NCBI GenBank assembly: GCA_019095985.1
Contig: CM032660.1
Span: 11,800,941 to 11,864,940, forward strand
Origin: Streblospio benedicti
Taxonomy: Eukaryota > Annelida > Polychaeta > Spionida > Spionidae
Length of the DNA: 64,000 nt
Reading direction: 5' to 3'
Shown here piece after piece: positions 49,582-62,457 of this stretch; position 1 is the stretch's first letter; each line of letters begins with the position of its first letter. Below the pieces are notes generated by a model. It was not told where the DNA came from, did no database searches, and was given only the letters and a program-made list of their open reading frames with translations. A program made the position numbers and the translations under genes.

Positions 49582-49738
49582 GGTTACAATTGGACACACA
49601 GTAACCGATGTGCAGAAGCAGTGGGAGAGTTATGCCTTTTTTGTTGGTAACACAACACTATATTACAAATACTCAAGAGCAGTGTTAATGAAAAGCTAAG
49701 AACTATAAAAGTATATATATATATATATTGTTAGCAGG

Positions 49739-49840
49739 GTGTTTAAATGAGGTTATCATGATTGCAACCTGCTATGTTGTCTTACTTAACATGTTATATT
49801 TGTTAGTAAATTAGCATGTTGGTGATATTTATCAGTAGCG
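49739..49840 (+). repeat. Direct repeat flanking TA region, copy 2
   Basis: Second copy of 49474-49581, ending directly at the start of the long (TA)n run; a shorter (TA)9 run lies before it at 49712-49728. Confidence 0.85.
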
Positions 49841-49948
<108 letters not shown>

Positions 49949-50897
49949 TTATAACCACTCGTGCTATTCTGTGAGACAGACTGTACAATAGTTAATGCCT
50001 GAGCGGCTGAATGTGTCTGGCACGTACAAAGTTAATGGGGTATTATACTGCTCGGGTACCATTGGTAAAGGGCGCCAATCGTCGTCTGACTTGAGAATCT
50101 GACATCCAGTAAGTTGTCTGTAGTTGTAACTACTCATTGACGTTCGTAGTTATAATATTAATGAAAAGAAAAGAAACTAAATAGCTCTCTATTTTGAAAG
50201 TATGTAAATGTAGTGTTCAATACATTAAGTTCAAATGATAGTCTATTACAAACAAATGCATTATTAAATTTACGTATCTGAGCAATAACTATTGTGATGA
50301 TAAAATAAGGTTAATCACACAATATTAAAGCAGCATTAGTGACGCCATACCATGGATATCCCTCGCAACTAGCTAATCAATCTACGGGATAATTAGAGCT
50401 TTACTGTTGTATTATTATAGTTTTGTTATTATTTGCTCGTCTTCCAGATGTGAGCATTAATGCCATTATCTGCTTTGCCATATGATACATGCCCTAACAA
50501 GGGATATCGATACCGTTTAATTGTAGCACTCTTATGGTCAATATATCATTCCTTTATTTACCATAAAGAGCACCAACGTGCCCACATATTTACATGTAGG
50601 TTGCATTTAATGTGTGTTGACTTTGATTATTCATTACATGCAAATTTATTCGCATACACATGCATAGTGCGTTCATTAATCACTGTATTATACATGAAAA
50701 CTCATAATCCTTGATAAAACCGCTTAATCGTTCCATCATAATCCTACACAAATCCGTAGCGTTCTATCGTCGTTAACAAAGAAGTACGATAATCGTTTTG
50801 TTGCTTATCATTCTGCCACTCCCGGAAGTCACATGCTGGCTCGTTCGGCTGGTGACGTATCGAGGGTTCCGCTACGTAACCGCTGCGGAGAAACGAA

Positions 50898-51434
50898 TCA
50901 CGCTAATCTGGCTACCTGGTCGTTTGTCAGACACAATTTGTAGTGGCAACAACACGAATGGTGCTTGATATTGAGCAGAACAATGCTGTAAGGGGAATAG
51001 CCTGATAATGGGGATGCACGTGTGGTGGAGGCCCAGGGAGAATTTATGTTACTGCGTGCCATGATCACTAACGCCGCCTGTTTGAGAGACAGGCCTTTTA
51101 GTTCAATGCGTCGTTGTAGCCCAGTGGTCATTTGTTCGAGTCCTGGAGTAAGTTGTACTGCGTAACGATAACTTGTAGACAAAATGTCGGTATATATCGA
51201 GAATAAAAGCCAACATACATAAAAATATGCAAAGGGTGAGTGAACTCTAAAATTAGAATGACATGTAGCATCTTTACATGCACGCCCTGCACTAATGAAT
51301 ACAGCTAATATGAGCACGTTTAGTTCTATCATTATAGCCGATTTGTATACATACACTGCACTTGTCTCATATCTCCACTGATGAATGAATACTCCACGGT
51401 GGAAGTGATAGTATATTAGGTACTGAAATATCAA
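50898..51434 (-). other. Unrecognised open reading frame, 178 codons
   Basis: Longest open frame outside the receptor. No domain recognised, mixed composition, and its middle overlaps a B-box-like stretch (GTTCGAGTCCTGG near 51136). For this window size such a frame can arise by chance. Confidence 0.15.
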
Positions 51435-53680
51435 GCGAGTGACGACAATGTTTCACGCGTAAGCTCATGATGAATGCACAGTAGGTTGAACCATGCATCT
51501 TTTCTTTGTCATCTGATAGCGTTAGAAAGGAAGCATTAACCTTGAATTCCATTATACATAGCACAATGATCATAAATCTTCGTTGTCGTCTTTACCCTCC
51601 TCACACATTGCAAGAATAACAGCACCCACACACAGTTTAGTTTGCAGTATAAAATTTGCCTTCTTTATTACTCATAAAGAGGTCCTGGCTGAGTCTATCA
51701 TTGGCCGTAGACGTACACTGATAAAGACAGACAAACACGTCTCTGGTTTATTAATGCATCGGACTTAGCACCACTTCATATCTCACTTATTACTGCCCCA
51801 TATTGCATTATGTATATTCCCGACGTGTAAACTTAAAACATACATCTTAGACCCCACATCGTTTTAAAAGTAGACCTGGCCTTTTCATCTTGCTAGCCCT
51901 AGATTTTGTGAACAATTGTTAGCATGAGTGAGCTTATAAGACTGGCTTTCAAGTATGTTAGCAGCAAAGCTGATGTGCTAAATACCATCATATGACCATG
52001 CTTCTAATGTACATATTGTACGCCTGTATTCCACATACGGTTACACCAGCTGATGTAAACTATACATGGACATGTGGTGGTACTGGATGTCACACAACAA
52101 CGCTGACATCGCAAGGGTTCTCATTACATAGAAGTTGTAGGTAGGACCCCCAAAATACTCCCACTCTTGGTGTTACATGCCATTCATATAAAGTTTAAGT
52201 CTGCGACTTTGAAGCAATAATCTTTAGGAATGAAATTTGACTACAAGTTTCATACGATCCATTATTGTTCTACCCGTCCATTTGCAAAGGCATCACATCG
52301 GCCGGTCTGAGAGTTGTGGGGCAGACAAATGCCTAATGGAATGTGGGGAGTGAAGTTTGATTTTTCCCAAACCCATATATGTAAAGAAGGCTTCTACGCG
52401 GCTCACACAGGAATCAGATGACTTCAACTCCAAGACATAAACAATGAAACACTGCAATGTATATTAGATTGAACATACATTTCAATGGTTCTTTGCAGTG
52501 GTTCACATCAGGCATATAAATATAATATCAAATAATCGGTACTCAACCTGACTCAACCCATACCCTAATTGCTCCCCGAACAAACGTATTTCATTAATCC
52601 CGGAAGCCTTATCAAATTGTATGGCCAATATCACCTTACACTGAATCAATGTATATTAAACATGATAATGATAATCGGGAGAAGAAAACGATTGCTCCTG
52701 CTGTGTCCACTGCGCACGGTAACAATATCCATGACCACGCTAAAAGTAAATCTATACTTCCCTCTTCAGACACCATGAATATCGAGTATGAGAGACCAGC
52801 CGATAGTCGGAAATGGAAGGCGCGACTGGCTCCGTCAATACGACAATTGATTATGGCGCCCCCTTTGGCGACTTCCGGCCAACGTTATGTGCCATTTAAA
52901 TGACCGTGACTTATGGGCTTAAGTGGCTGGTAGGAGAGGCTGGAAGTGGTAGCGGGTTGTCAGATTCTCACCTGGTGGCTTGGAGGTGGGGATTTAGTGA
53001 GTGTTTAACGTGACAGAAGCGATGTTCTACGGTCATAATTACGTAGTTACTGTGTGGAAATGGCGTTGGACTTTAAGAAATCTTTCTTGTGAACTTTGTA
53101 AACTGCGTTTGGGGCAATGTTGTGCACTTTGTGGTAGCCTCGATGGTATGCTTAGAATGTGTCTAGCCTTTCGTAACAAAGCACGAGCGGAGTCACGTCA
53201 TAGATTTCTTGCTATTGTGGACATTCCTGATGGTAGAATTTGATAGCGATCTCTTCGCTGTTTTTGTGAGAAACAATACGACAAACGCCAATAAATTAGT
53301 TAGGGCAGTATGTTCTTGCTGAAGAACAATGCTCTTGATAGAATATGCCTCATCGAACAAGCATTTGTATCTGAGTTTGCAGTTCACATGTTTAGAAATG
53401 CAAATCACGTCCAGCTAACTTGTTTGCTGCTATTTGAGACGCATATAAATTCATATCACAACCATATACTTGTAGCCACGTTAATCCTAACGCTGTTATC
53501 CATTGTTACGGGTGTAGACATTATGTTTCAAAATATATTAACTTTCTTCATATACACAAAGACGTGGGTTCACGGGAATCACTGTTACACTGCCTTTGAT
53601 TAACCAGTCTTACAATATAATTATTTCCAATACTTGTTGATTTAGTAAGAAACCCAAAATAAATTAGGATGGGACAAATT

Positions 53681-53693
53681 GGGGGGGGGGGGG
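53681..53693. repeat. Poly-G run
   Basis: Thirteen consecutive G residues. Confidence 0.95.
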
Positions 53694-53901
53694 TAAAGAT
53701 ATCGCCACTGATACTTGTTAAATTCACGTGTAATCTAGACATATAAACCAAGGGCAACTGCATCAATGTGCGTTGAGAATGTTGATAATGAGAGTACGTA
53801 AAACAGATGAAGTGCCTTTTTCCAACCCAACAACTTTGGTGTCATGTCATTCTACAGTTAGAGCTTTTTCTTAAATAGCATCAAATTGCTGAAGCGAAAT
53901 C

Positions 53902-55340
53902 CTTGAACTCATTATTTCATGATTCATGCAATATGTAAGTCCACTGTATTTGTTTTTAAAATCAGTTCTGTTATAAAGAGAACTGCCGTGGTTAATGGCA
54001 ATATCAACACCTGAAAAAGTAACAACCATCATTTATTGCGTCGCTTCAGCAGCTGAAGCAAAAGCCTTGTGTTTCGTTCGTTTGTATGTATGTATGTTTG
54101 TCTCCCAGACAATCTAGATCTTAACACAACTATTTGGTATGACACGACATCAAAGTGATTCGATTTTGGGCATTTTGCCAATTAAAATGTGCTTTCCATA
54201 GTGCCAGTTTGGGTCCACTTTCAACATTTTCTACAATAGTTTTGTTGATGCTTGTGAGAAAGCATTCAAACTTGGTACAATGCTTACATGCCAATTGAAC
54301 ATTAACTGTATTCAATTTTTGGCACTTTGCCAATTAGAGTTTACCTTTCAGAGGGCCATTTTAATTATTTTCTTTCTATTTTTCCACTATAGTTTCAATA
54401 CTGTTCGAAACATGACCAGCGAATTGGCATAGTGGTTACATTGGAATAAAAGTGCTCAGAGAGCACAGCGTTACCAAATTAATGTCGACTCATGGACAAT
54501 AGATATTTACTTTAGCTATGTTTAGAAAGCGCCTGCAATCCAATGCCAATAACATAGATGTAGGATGAGTCACGCATCAAGTAAAACTTTTTCTGCTTTG
54601 ATTGCAAAGCAAACATCTTTATTGCCCATGGGTCAATGTTGCTCTAGCAGCGCTGTGCTCTCTGAGCACTTTTGATCTAGTTTATCATTTTTTGTTAGTT
54701 CTATTGGGCAAAGTGTGATGCTTGACAGTTGATATGGGTTTATATGTTGCAAAAAAGGTGTGCCGATTTCCATGCACATTCAAGCACATTACAACTGAGC
54801 CACAGAAGCTTATAACCTCTTTGATCACAGTGTGTAGAAAAGTGTAAACACTGCTTTAGTTTTTGCGACAAATAAGGCGTTACACAGTATAAAGTCTGTG
54901 CCAGAGGTTTCGGGTAATGAATTTAGAAAAGTTTTGATTTAGAGAACAATATGGGATAAAGATTATATGGAAGTATTACTTTTAATACCTTGATCATAAG
55001 CTTTCCATTCTGATAATTAAAAATCTTTTCAACGGTCATTTTACGCAGTTGCCGTTGCTATAAACTTCCTGCACCGAAATACTAAGTCAAACTGTAGGCG
55101 TTTTCATGTCCAGGTTTAATAATTCTCTTGTCATGAGATGCTTGTCATCTCCTGTATAATAAAAGGTGCCGTCTTGGATTCTTTACCCTGGCCATATGAG
55201 AGCATAGAGGCAGCTTATTCAAAGATGTCTCACATAGTGATGTTTATGTTCTAATAATCTTTTTTGAACATGTTTTATATTACATGATATATGTGTAGTC
55301 ATTACGTGTTGGACGTATCTGTCTAACATAAACTGCATTT
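53902..55340 (+). repeat. Duplicated block, copy 1 (left of assembly gap)
   Basis: Nearly identical to 55530-57021 in the same orientation, from CTTGAACTCATTATTTCATG to GTCTAACATAAACTGCATTT, differing by scattered substitutions and short indels. Includes one HINE-like element. Probably the second haplotype of the same locus. Confidence 0.9.
54037..54690 (-). mobile_element. Helentron/HINE-like repeat, copy D
   Basis: Palindrome GCTTCAGCAGCTGAAGC at 54043-54059, then AAAAGCCTTGTGTTTCGTTC and (GTAT)n. Near the other end AGTGCTCAGAGAGCACAGCG (54451-54470) has an exact inverted copy at 54651-54670, like the subterminal inverted repeats of Helentrons. Confidence 0.6.
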
Positions 55341-55429
55341 TAGTCTTTCAATAACCTTATATCTAATAGTTTTTATTTCTATCTATTATTATATAAATGA
55401 GGTGTGTGTGTTCGTTATATGCGCAACAT

Positions 55430-55529
55430 NNNNNNNNNNNNNNNNNNNNNNNNNNNNNNNNNNNNNNNNNNNNNNNNNNNNNNNNNNNNNNNNNNNNNNN
55501 NNNNNNNNNNNNNNNNNNNNNNNNNNNNN
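55430..55529. other. Assembly gap, 100 N
   Basis: Exactly 100 N, the usual placeholder for a gap of unknown size. Both sides carry the same duplicated block. Confidence 1.
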
Positions 55530-57021
55530 CTTGAACTCATTATTTCATGATTCATGCAATATGTAAGTCCACTGTATTTGTTTTTAAAATCAGTTCTGTT
55601 ATAAGAGAACTGCCGTGGTTAATGGCAATATCAACACCTGAAAAAGTAACAACCATCATTTATTGCGTTGCTTCAGCAGCTGAAGCAAAAGCCTTGTGTT
55701 TCGTTCGTTTGTATGTATGTATGTTTGTCTCCGGACAAGCTAGAGCTTTTACGCTTCGCCCGATTTTGTTCAAACTTAACACAACTATTTGGTATGACAC
55801 GACACCAAAGTGATTCGATTTTGGGCATTTTGCCAAGTAAAATGTGCTTTCCATAGTGCCAGTTTGGGTCCACTTTCAACATTTTCTACAATAGTTTTGT
55901 TGGTGCTTGTGAGATAGCATTCAAACTTGGTACAATAATTACATGCCAACTGTATTCAATTAACTTACAATTACAATTACAATTACATTAACTGTATTCA
56001 ATTTTGGCACTTTGCCAATTAGAGTTTACCTTTCAGAGGGCATTTTAATTATTTTCTTTCTATTTTTCCACTATAGTTGCAATACTGTTCGAAACATGAC
56101 CATCGAATTGGCATAGTGGTTACATTGGAATAGGAGTGCTCAGAGAGCACAGCGTTACCATATTAATGTCGACTCATGGACAATAGATATTTAATTTAGT
56201 CATGTTTAGAAAGCGCCTGCAATCCAATGCCAATAACATAGATGTAGGATGTGCCACGCATCAAGTAAAACTTTTTTCTGCTTTGATTGCAAAGCAAACA
56301 TCTTTATTGCCCATGGGTCAATGTTGCTCTAGCGACGCTGTGCTCTCTGAACACTTTTTATCTAGTTTATCATTTTTGTTTGTTCTATTGGGCAAAGTGT
56401 GATGTTTGACAGTTGATATGGGTTTATATGTTGCAAAAAAGGTGTCCTGATTTCCACGCATATTCTAACACATTACAACTGAGCCGCAGAAGCTTACAAC
56501 ATCTTTGATCACATTGTGTAGAAAAGTGTAAACACTGCTTTAGTTTTTGCGACAAATAAGGCGTTACACAGTATACAGTCAGTGCCAGAGGTTTCGGGTA
56601 ATGAATTTAGATGAAGTTTGATTTAGAGAACAATATGGGATAAAGATTATATGGAAGTATTACTTTTAATACCTTGATCATAAGCTTTCCATTCTGATAA
56701 TTAAAAATCTTTTCAAAGGTCATTTACGCAGTTGCCATTGCTATAAACTTCCTGCACCGAAATACTAAGTCAAACTGTGGGCGTTTTCATGTCCAGGTTT
56801 AATAATTCTCTTGTCATGAGATGCTTGTCATCTCCTGTATAATAAGGTGCCGTCTTGGATTCTTTACCCTGGCCATATGAGAGCATAGAGGTAGCTTATT
56901 CAAAAGATGTCTCACATAGTGATGTTTATGTTCTAATAATCTTTTTGAACATGTTTTATATTACATGATATATGTGTAGTCATTACGTGTTGGACGTATC
57001 TGTCTAACATAAACTGCATTT
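55530..57021 (+). repeat. Duplicated block, copy 2 (right of assembly gap)
   Basis: Counterpart of 53902-55340. It has an extra stretch of about 30 bp in the HINE-like head (after GTTTGTCTCC) and an extra (TTACAA)n-type insertion near 55965-55990. Its left end coincides exactly with the gap. Confidence 0.9.
55661..56372 (-). mobile_element. Helentron/HINE-like repeat, copy F
   Basis: Duplicate of copy D; palindrome at 55670-55686 and inverted repeats at 56135-56154 and 56336-56355 (one mismatch). It keeps the GGACAAGCTAGAG head block that copy D has partly lost. Confidence 0.6.
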
Positions 57022-57095
57022 ATACGATTATAGATGTTATAGAATATGGTGTAATATTTTATTCGTCAAAATGGACCACCAAAATCTACATGTAG

Positions 57096-57826
57096 CCCCC
57101 AATTTCATATAGACGATGGTAGTCCCAAATGCTCAAGAAGACGCCAGACGATTAGCGTCATTTCTAGGTGGATCGTGGGTGTTCTAATTGGGAGTGATCT
57201 GGCTGTTTCGGTAGGGAATGGGGCACACCTCCGACTCCTGGCTAGTTCTGTGTCTTTCTGTGTAACTATGCCCTCGTTCGCTGCTTTGGGAGGGTGTATG
57301 TTCGACAGATGAAACCTAAGTGCCGCCACTGCCACTACAACCCAATGCACTGGAACCATGAAACACAAGCATCTGTTCCAATTACCAGTCCAGTTGTTCA
57401 CGATGCTTCATGATTGGTGGTGTCTTTCTGTAAGAAATGACACATTTCTGCATGGTTCTGGCCCAAAAATAATTATCACTTCTCTGGAGAAGGGATTTTT
57501 TCGGTCTGTGATTTGCCGTTATGGACTATTCAGTTTTTATTTTTTGTTTTTTGTTTTTGTTTGTGTGTGTGTGTAGCCTGGACCATCGTAATATCTTTAC
57601 TTTTAAAGGTGGTCTCGCTGGCGATGTTCGTACAGATGTACCCCTTTTATGGGTGCTATTTCTCAGCTGTCCTGTGAGCCTACCGTTTCATCCATCTGAA
57701 AGACGATACCATACTTTTCGGCCAGTATATGCACGCTAGGCACCATAAGAGGCTGACTATTTTTGTTCTCATTTCTGACGTCCATTGGAACATCTGGAGC
57801 TATCATCGTCTATGTGAGATGGGGGG
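57096..57826. mobile_element. TIR element (CCCCCAATTT family), long copy
   Basis: The left end CCCCCAATTTCATATAGACG and ATGGTAGTCCCAAATG mirrors the right end (reverse: CCCCCCATCTCACATAGACG, ATGATAGCTCCAGATG). About 730 bp. An open frame of 98 codons inside (57105-57401, minus) shows no transposase motif. Confidence 0.55.
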
Positions 57827-58769
57827 TGGGGTATGCATATTTTAAGATGACTTTATGTAAAACCATGGACTTACAGCACACGTTCTTGAAAGTCTAAGCA
57901 AACACGTTTATTCCAAGTGAGTTAATCAGCTAATTGCATATTGTTATAAAACATGATGTTATATACATGTATGTGTGAGAGGTTTTCGTTTTTTTGTGTT
58001 AATGGCGTACATTATGCATAAACAATGTATTTTGAATAAATAGAATATTGAAAAATGGACATGTATATTCTGATAGCATTGCAATAATTGCGTATGTTGT
58101 TCAAATAACGACGCAATATCCAACACGACTTATTTCACGGAAACGATTACTCTGCACACGTGTGCATTCTATTGTAATATGTCTAACATCCATCATCAGA
58201 AGAAGCAATAAACCATTTCAGTCACAAGGGGAAATTGTGTCATAATCACGGCACGATATTAGCGTTGTTCTACAGGGCTGTTTATCCTCCAGGACGGAGA
58301 CGTCGTTAATGTGGGCACCAACTGCTCTCTGGTGGGTGATATGAGGCCCGGCAAAGTAGGAGAAACGCATCAACATAAACTTGGTCGTCTCCTGAGGTGG
58401 CATAATTATCGTAGAGATTGTTTTGTGGTTATACATCAGTTTTGTTGCTTGGCAATTCTGTGCAGTGACGGGGGAGGGGGTGCTTCATATTTTTGTAGCG
58501 GGGGAAAGGGGGGGCAGAGACAGGGTGACATGATGGTTGTGAACACCAATGCGGGGGCAGGGAGCTCTATCTAGTGACTTAGAATGTACTGATATGTCTC
58601 ATTGATTGACTATAAATAGGTAAGAGTATACAATGCAGTTTGTTCTTTTAAAGACAAGAGATTGCAGTTTTGTAAAGCATCGATACGGAATATCGCTTTG
58701 AAAATGATTTTTTTAAATGTTATTGCTATTGTTCAAATATCATCTGTACAAATAAACAAAATTTACATT

Positions 58770-58895
58770 CCGGTCTCACAACCTTGGGGTCGTGAGTTCG
58801 AATCCCGACATGGGCCACTAGACATAGTCAAATGGAAGTGGATGGCTTCAGCTATGTCAATACAGTGAGTAGGAGCTCGTTTGCCATTAAAAAAG
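58770..58895 (+). mobile_element. tRNA-derived SINE (family 2)
   Basis: B box GAGTTCGAATCCC within GGGGTCGTGAGTTCGAATCC, then GGGCCACTAGACATAGTC, AAATGGAAG, CTTCAGCTATGTCAATACAG and an A-rich tail AAAAAAGAGAGAAAAA. The tail makes this the best 3' end of the family. The 5' A box is unclear. Confidence 0.65.
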
Positions 58896-59549
58896 AGAGA
58901 AAAAATATAATTGTATCCACAAGCAAATTTGGGAAAACACATTAATTCTTTACAACAAATACCAAATTCAGATACAAGCAACATGTATGTTGTATTATTC
59001 AATTTACTCATAAGACAAATACTAGTGACACACTGCGTCATATGTTTTGTACACTTTTCTTTTCTGAAATAGCGATGTAACTGGTAGTCAAATCAATGCG
59101 ACTTGTTAGCAATGCAAAAATCAACATTCATTCATGCCATGTCGGTCTTTTCACATTTCCATACGGTCACATGAAGAAGAAAAATGGTTTCTCAGTATAC
59201 ACAGTTTAATTTGTTAAAAAAACATCTAATTATAAATGGATCTACTCTAAAATTATAATTACCTGTCGTTTATGAGTAGGTCCAAAATATGATATCCACT
59301 AAACTTGCACGTAACTCCAAGTTTTCTAACCCTGTCAACAAGCGTTCACATCCAAACCCATCAAATTCCAACAACAAACTACCCCAGCATTTCGCAATGA
59401 TCCATGCACAATTGCCCCGGCTGCAGTGTTTACATTTCAGTCGTGGTTCATATTGCAAACAGTCATCTCAAGACATTAAACAATGCCGGGCAATTGCTCT
59501 GCTAACAATCGCACTGTTCCGTCTCCCTGGCGAGCAGTAAAACTGGTGA

Positions 59550-59568
59550 GGGTGCCCTCTGGTGAGGC
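59550..59568 (-). promoter_or_regulatory. CTCF-like site, minus orientation
   Basis: The minus strand reads TCACCAGAGGGCACC, matching the bilaterian CTCF core CCASYAGRGGGCRS at 13 of 14 positions. Confidence 0.4.
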
Positions 59569-59785
59569 TATATCAGTGCCTCCTCCGCCATATCACACTC
59601 GCGAGCCTATCATTTGGTCGTCAACAGACTAATACCGCCGCCACCGCGCATCATTACGGTTTCGTGCCGCTCACTTGGCTCTTCTTTGGTGTGGTCATGA
59701 TCGGGGACTTTTGACGTGTTTATGGGGGTGTTTGGGGCGGGTTTGTCACTTGCCTACGTCGCCTTCTCCTCTTGACACGGTGTCT

Positions 59786-59803
59786 CTACAGCAGGTGGCG
59801 GGC
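59786..59803 (+). promoter_or_regulatory. CTCF-like site, plus orientation
   Basis: ACAGCAGGTGGCGG matches the CTCF core at 12 of 14 positions. With the site 235 bp upstream it forms a divergent pair, the arrangement seen at many domain boundaries. Confidence 0.35.
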
Positions 59804-60724
59804 ATTTGTAACGGGGGACGTTGTACACAAAGGCCTGGTTGCTTGCCAGTCGTCACCTTTGTGCTCAAAACACGGCAATGGCAAAACTGAAAACTGAACA
59901 CGTAACAATCAAGCATCTGGGGCCATAAATTGTACTACACATGGATGGAATTCAAAATACCACTCATCACAGAATAGTGTGTTTAGATAAAAAAGACTCA
60001 AACATTAAGAAATATGAACTGAGACATAGTATAATATAGTATAGTAAATAAATCTACAACAAATAACCATAAAATGGGTGTGTTTGGTATCTTAACATGA
60101 ATGTTTTTCTTGAGATTTAAGACGACAAAGTACCCAAAGGACGATCACGCAGTGATAAGATTTGTAGCTCGTTAATTCAATGAGGACTGATTGAATAAGG
60201 AGAAACTGTTTATATCACACAAAGGAACCATCTTCTCAATTGAATCAATGATAAAGGAAACAAACACACTTTAATGATTTATTTGTCCACATTCGTCACG
60301 TACATGTATGTGTCTGCCCTTCATTTATCAACTCGCCAATGAAGCTAACACTCAATTGATTCACAAGCTGCTGATTCAGAAAAATCTTGTTTCACAATCT
60401 CAGAGATCACTACTCATATAGAGGAAACATATGAGCAGGTGTAAACAGGATTGTAACGTAATTCACCGTCAAGTCAATGGATGGCGGATGAAAAATACTG
60501 TCTGGCTGAGGCCAAGGTCGTTTGTGCAGGATAATGGGTCTGGACGAGTGTTACAGCCACGTGCGTGGACTGATAATCACCTTATCGAACATAATCATTG
60601 ATTGATACCCATGTAATCCTTTAAATGCGAGTGTCACGATCAGGAAATTTGAAAAAGTAGTCCCTCGATGTGAATAAAGAGATGCAATGTTATTGGTTTT
60701 ATTTATTATAGTAGTATGTTTTTG

Positions 60725-60962
60725 TTTCATTGTTATAAGCATTGTACCAAGTTTGAATGTTTTCTTACAAGCATTAGCAAACCTAATGCAGAAAACGTTG
60801 AAAGTGGACCAAAAATGGCAATGTGGAAAGCACAATTTAATTGGCAAAGTGTCCAACATCAAGCCACGTTGGTGGCGCGTCATACGTCATACTTTTGTAA
60901 AGCTTGAACGAAATCGGTTCATTGGTAAACATGTTACCTTGTGCGGAAACATACACACATAG
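60725..60962 (+). mobile_element. Helentron/HINE-like repeat, fragment G
   Basis: Contains AAGCATTGTACCAAGTTTGA, GCAGAAAACGTTGAAAGTGG and TTTAATTGGCAAAGTGTCCA in the same order as copy A, and stops before the terminal palindrome. Confidence 0.5.
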
Positions 60963-61484
60963 ATACGTGTATATACGTACATATTTAGATAGCAAAGAAA
61001 TGAATACATGGCTTTTCTTCGAATGGCTTTTCTTGAATTTTCTATCATTTTTCTCAAGCAGTTTGTGTGTTTTCGACATATAGACTCCCGTTACGGATCA
61101 TCGGTCTGTTAATTTGGATCATCTACTTGATTTTCTGTGTCGTCTGGGGCATCTGGAGCTTATTTGAAGCATCCTCATGTCTTTCAGCTTATAGCTTGCT
61201 ATGTTTGAGGACTTCGGCATGATGGATGGCCGTAAAATCCAAAACGTAAATGCCGCTCCTACCATTACATTCGACTGCCATGCTAGCGACAAAACGGATA
61301 TGCTAATCTGAACATCTGTTTGTTTTTAGGATAGTCTAGAAAGCTACTCGGGGCATCTGGAGCTCTGACTGATTGGAATACTGGGCGACTTTGGACTACT
61401 CCAATCTGCTTCGTCGTCAAGCAATTGTATAATAAACATTGATCCAATTTGGCCGATATAACCCGAAATGTCAAATCTGGCGTC

Positions 61485-61545
61485 TTCTGGGGTATCGTGA
61501 ACTACCATACTTCTTATGAAATTGGGAGGGGGCCGGGGAGATAGT
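61485..61545. repeat. Fragment of CCCCCAATTT-family terminus
   Basis: In reverse it reads CCCAATTTCATAAGAAGTAT, GGTAGTTC and CCAGAAGACGCCAGA, matching the left end of 57096-57826. CATCTGGAGCT blocks at 61149 and 61350 suggest more pieces of the same element. Confidence 0.45.
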
Positions 61546-62116
61546 GACACATTTACATGTTCTTATCTAATCTACCTTGCTATGGATAACACTATGCGAC
61601 AAACTCTGAATGAGGATATTAGGCAGTCTCAATTTTCTCAAACTACAGCTTTGTAACAATAATGGGCACATGGCATATTTTATCAGCACCTAATTTGGCT
61701 TTTTAGCTTCAGAGTTAATTTACCAAATTCAGGTTGTAAGCTGTTTCCATTTGTTATGCTCTACATTTTAATCTCTAATGCATAGATGTATTATAATTAG
61801 TTGTGTGGGCACATGAATTGCGAAAGAAGGTTACGAATTGAGATTTTAGATAAAATGACATCATTTCACACTTGCATAGGAACTTCGGCATGACTTTAAT
61901 TTAATAAAGACGGTTTCGTTAGTTTTACCATTATGTGTATATGTGATAGAATGATTAACCTATATAAATCATTTAGGCATTTGAAACAGCCTATAGATGT
62001 AAACGGTAGCTTTTTAAAGATTAGCCAAATGTGCAAGAATTTAATGCAATTCATATTAAAACAGCTGTGAAATGTAGACGCAGATCTACACGTTTTATCG
62101 TTCACAAATGTTTTAC

Positions 62117-62457
62117 CCACTCTGCGTATCAGATGTCAAGATATGACCTCTGAAGCATAACTATTGCTCATTAATATTCTGACCTATCACAGGTTTTTAA
62201 TCTCAGGATGTGAATAAATAAAATGATCAATCCAAGCATTGCTGAAGAGATTTGAAGACTCTTTGCACTTTTCTATGCTTATAACACAAGTAGAAGTACA
62301 TAGTTACATCTCTCCTGCGGGTTTGAATAGTCTGTAAATAACAATCACGATTTAAAAGTTAAATTAAGAATTAGGTCACATAAATTAATAAATTATGATG
62401 ATCCAATCTCGTGTGAAACATTTCAGAGGTCAATTTGACATCTGATACTCAGAGTGG
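62117..62457. mobile_element. hAT-like MITE, copy 2
   Basis: Ends ACTCTGCGTATCAGATGTCA and (reverse) ACTCTGAGTATCAGATGTCA are nearly identical inverted repeats. The left half shares GACCTCTGAAGCATAACTAT and CAGGATGTGAAT blocks with 45169-45330 in reverse. No clear target duplication, so older or rearranged. Confidence 0.65.

Larger units (their letters stand above)
57827..60724. other. Gene-free stretch with SINE and GC-rich island
   Basis: Holds the SINE at 58770-58895 and the GC-rich block at about 59500-59870 with CTCF-like sites. No gene recognised. Confidence 0.45.

Noticed and set aside
51100-51160. tRNA gene or SINE at GTTCGAGTCCTGG
   Set aside because: A B-box-like string alone, with no A box at the right distance and no cloverleaf or family relative.
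50898-51434. 178-codon open frame as a real gene
   Set aside because: No recognisable domain, no biased codon use, and one frame of this length is plausible by chance in 64 kb.
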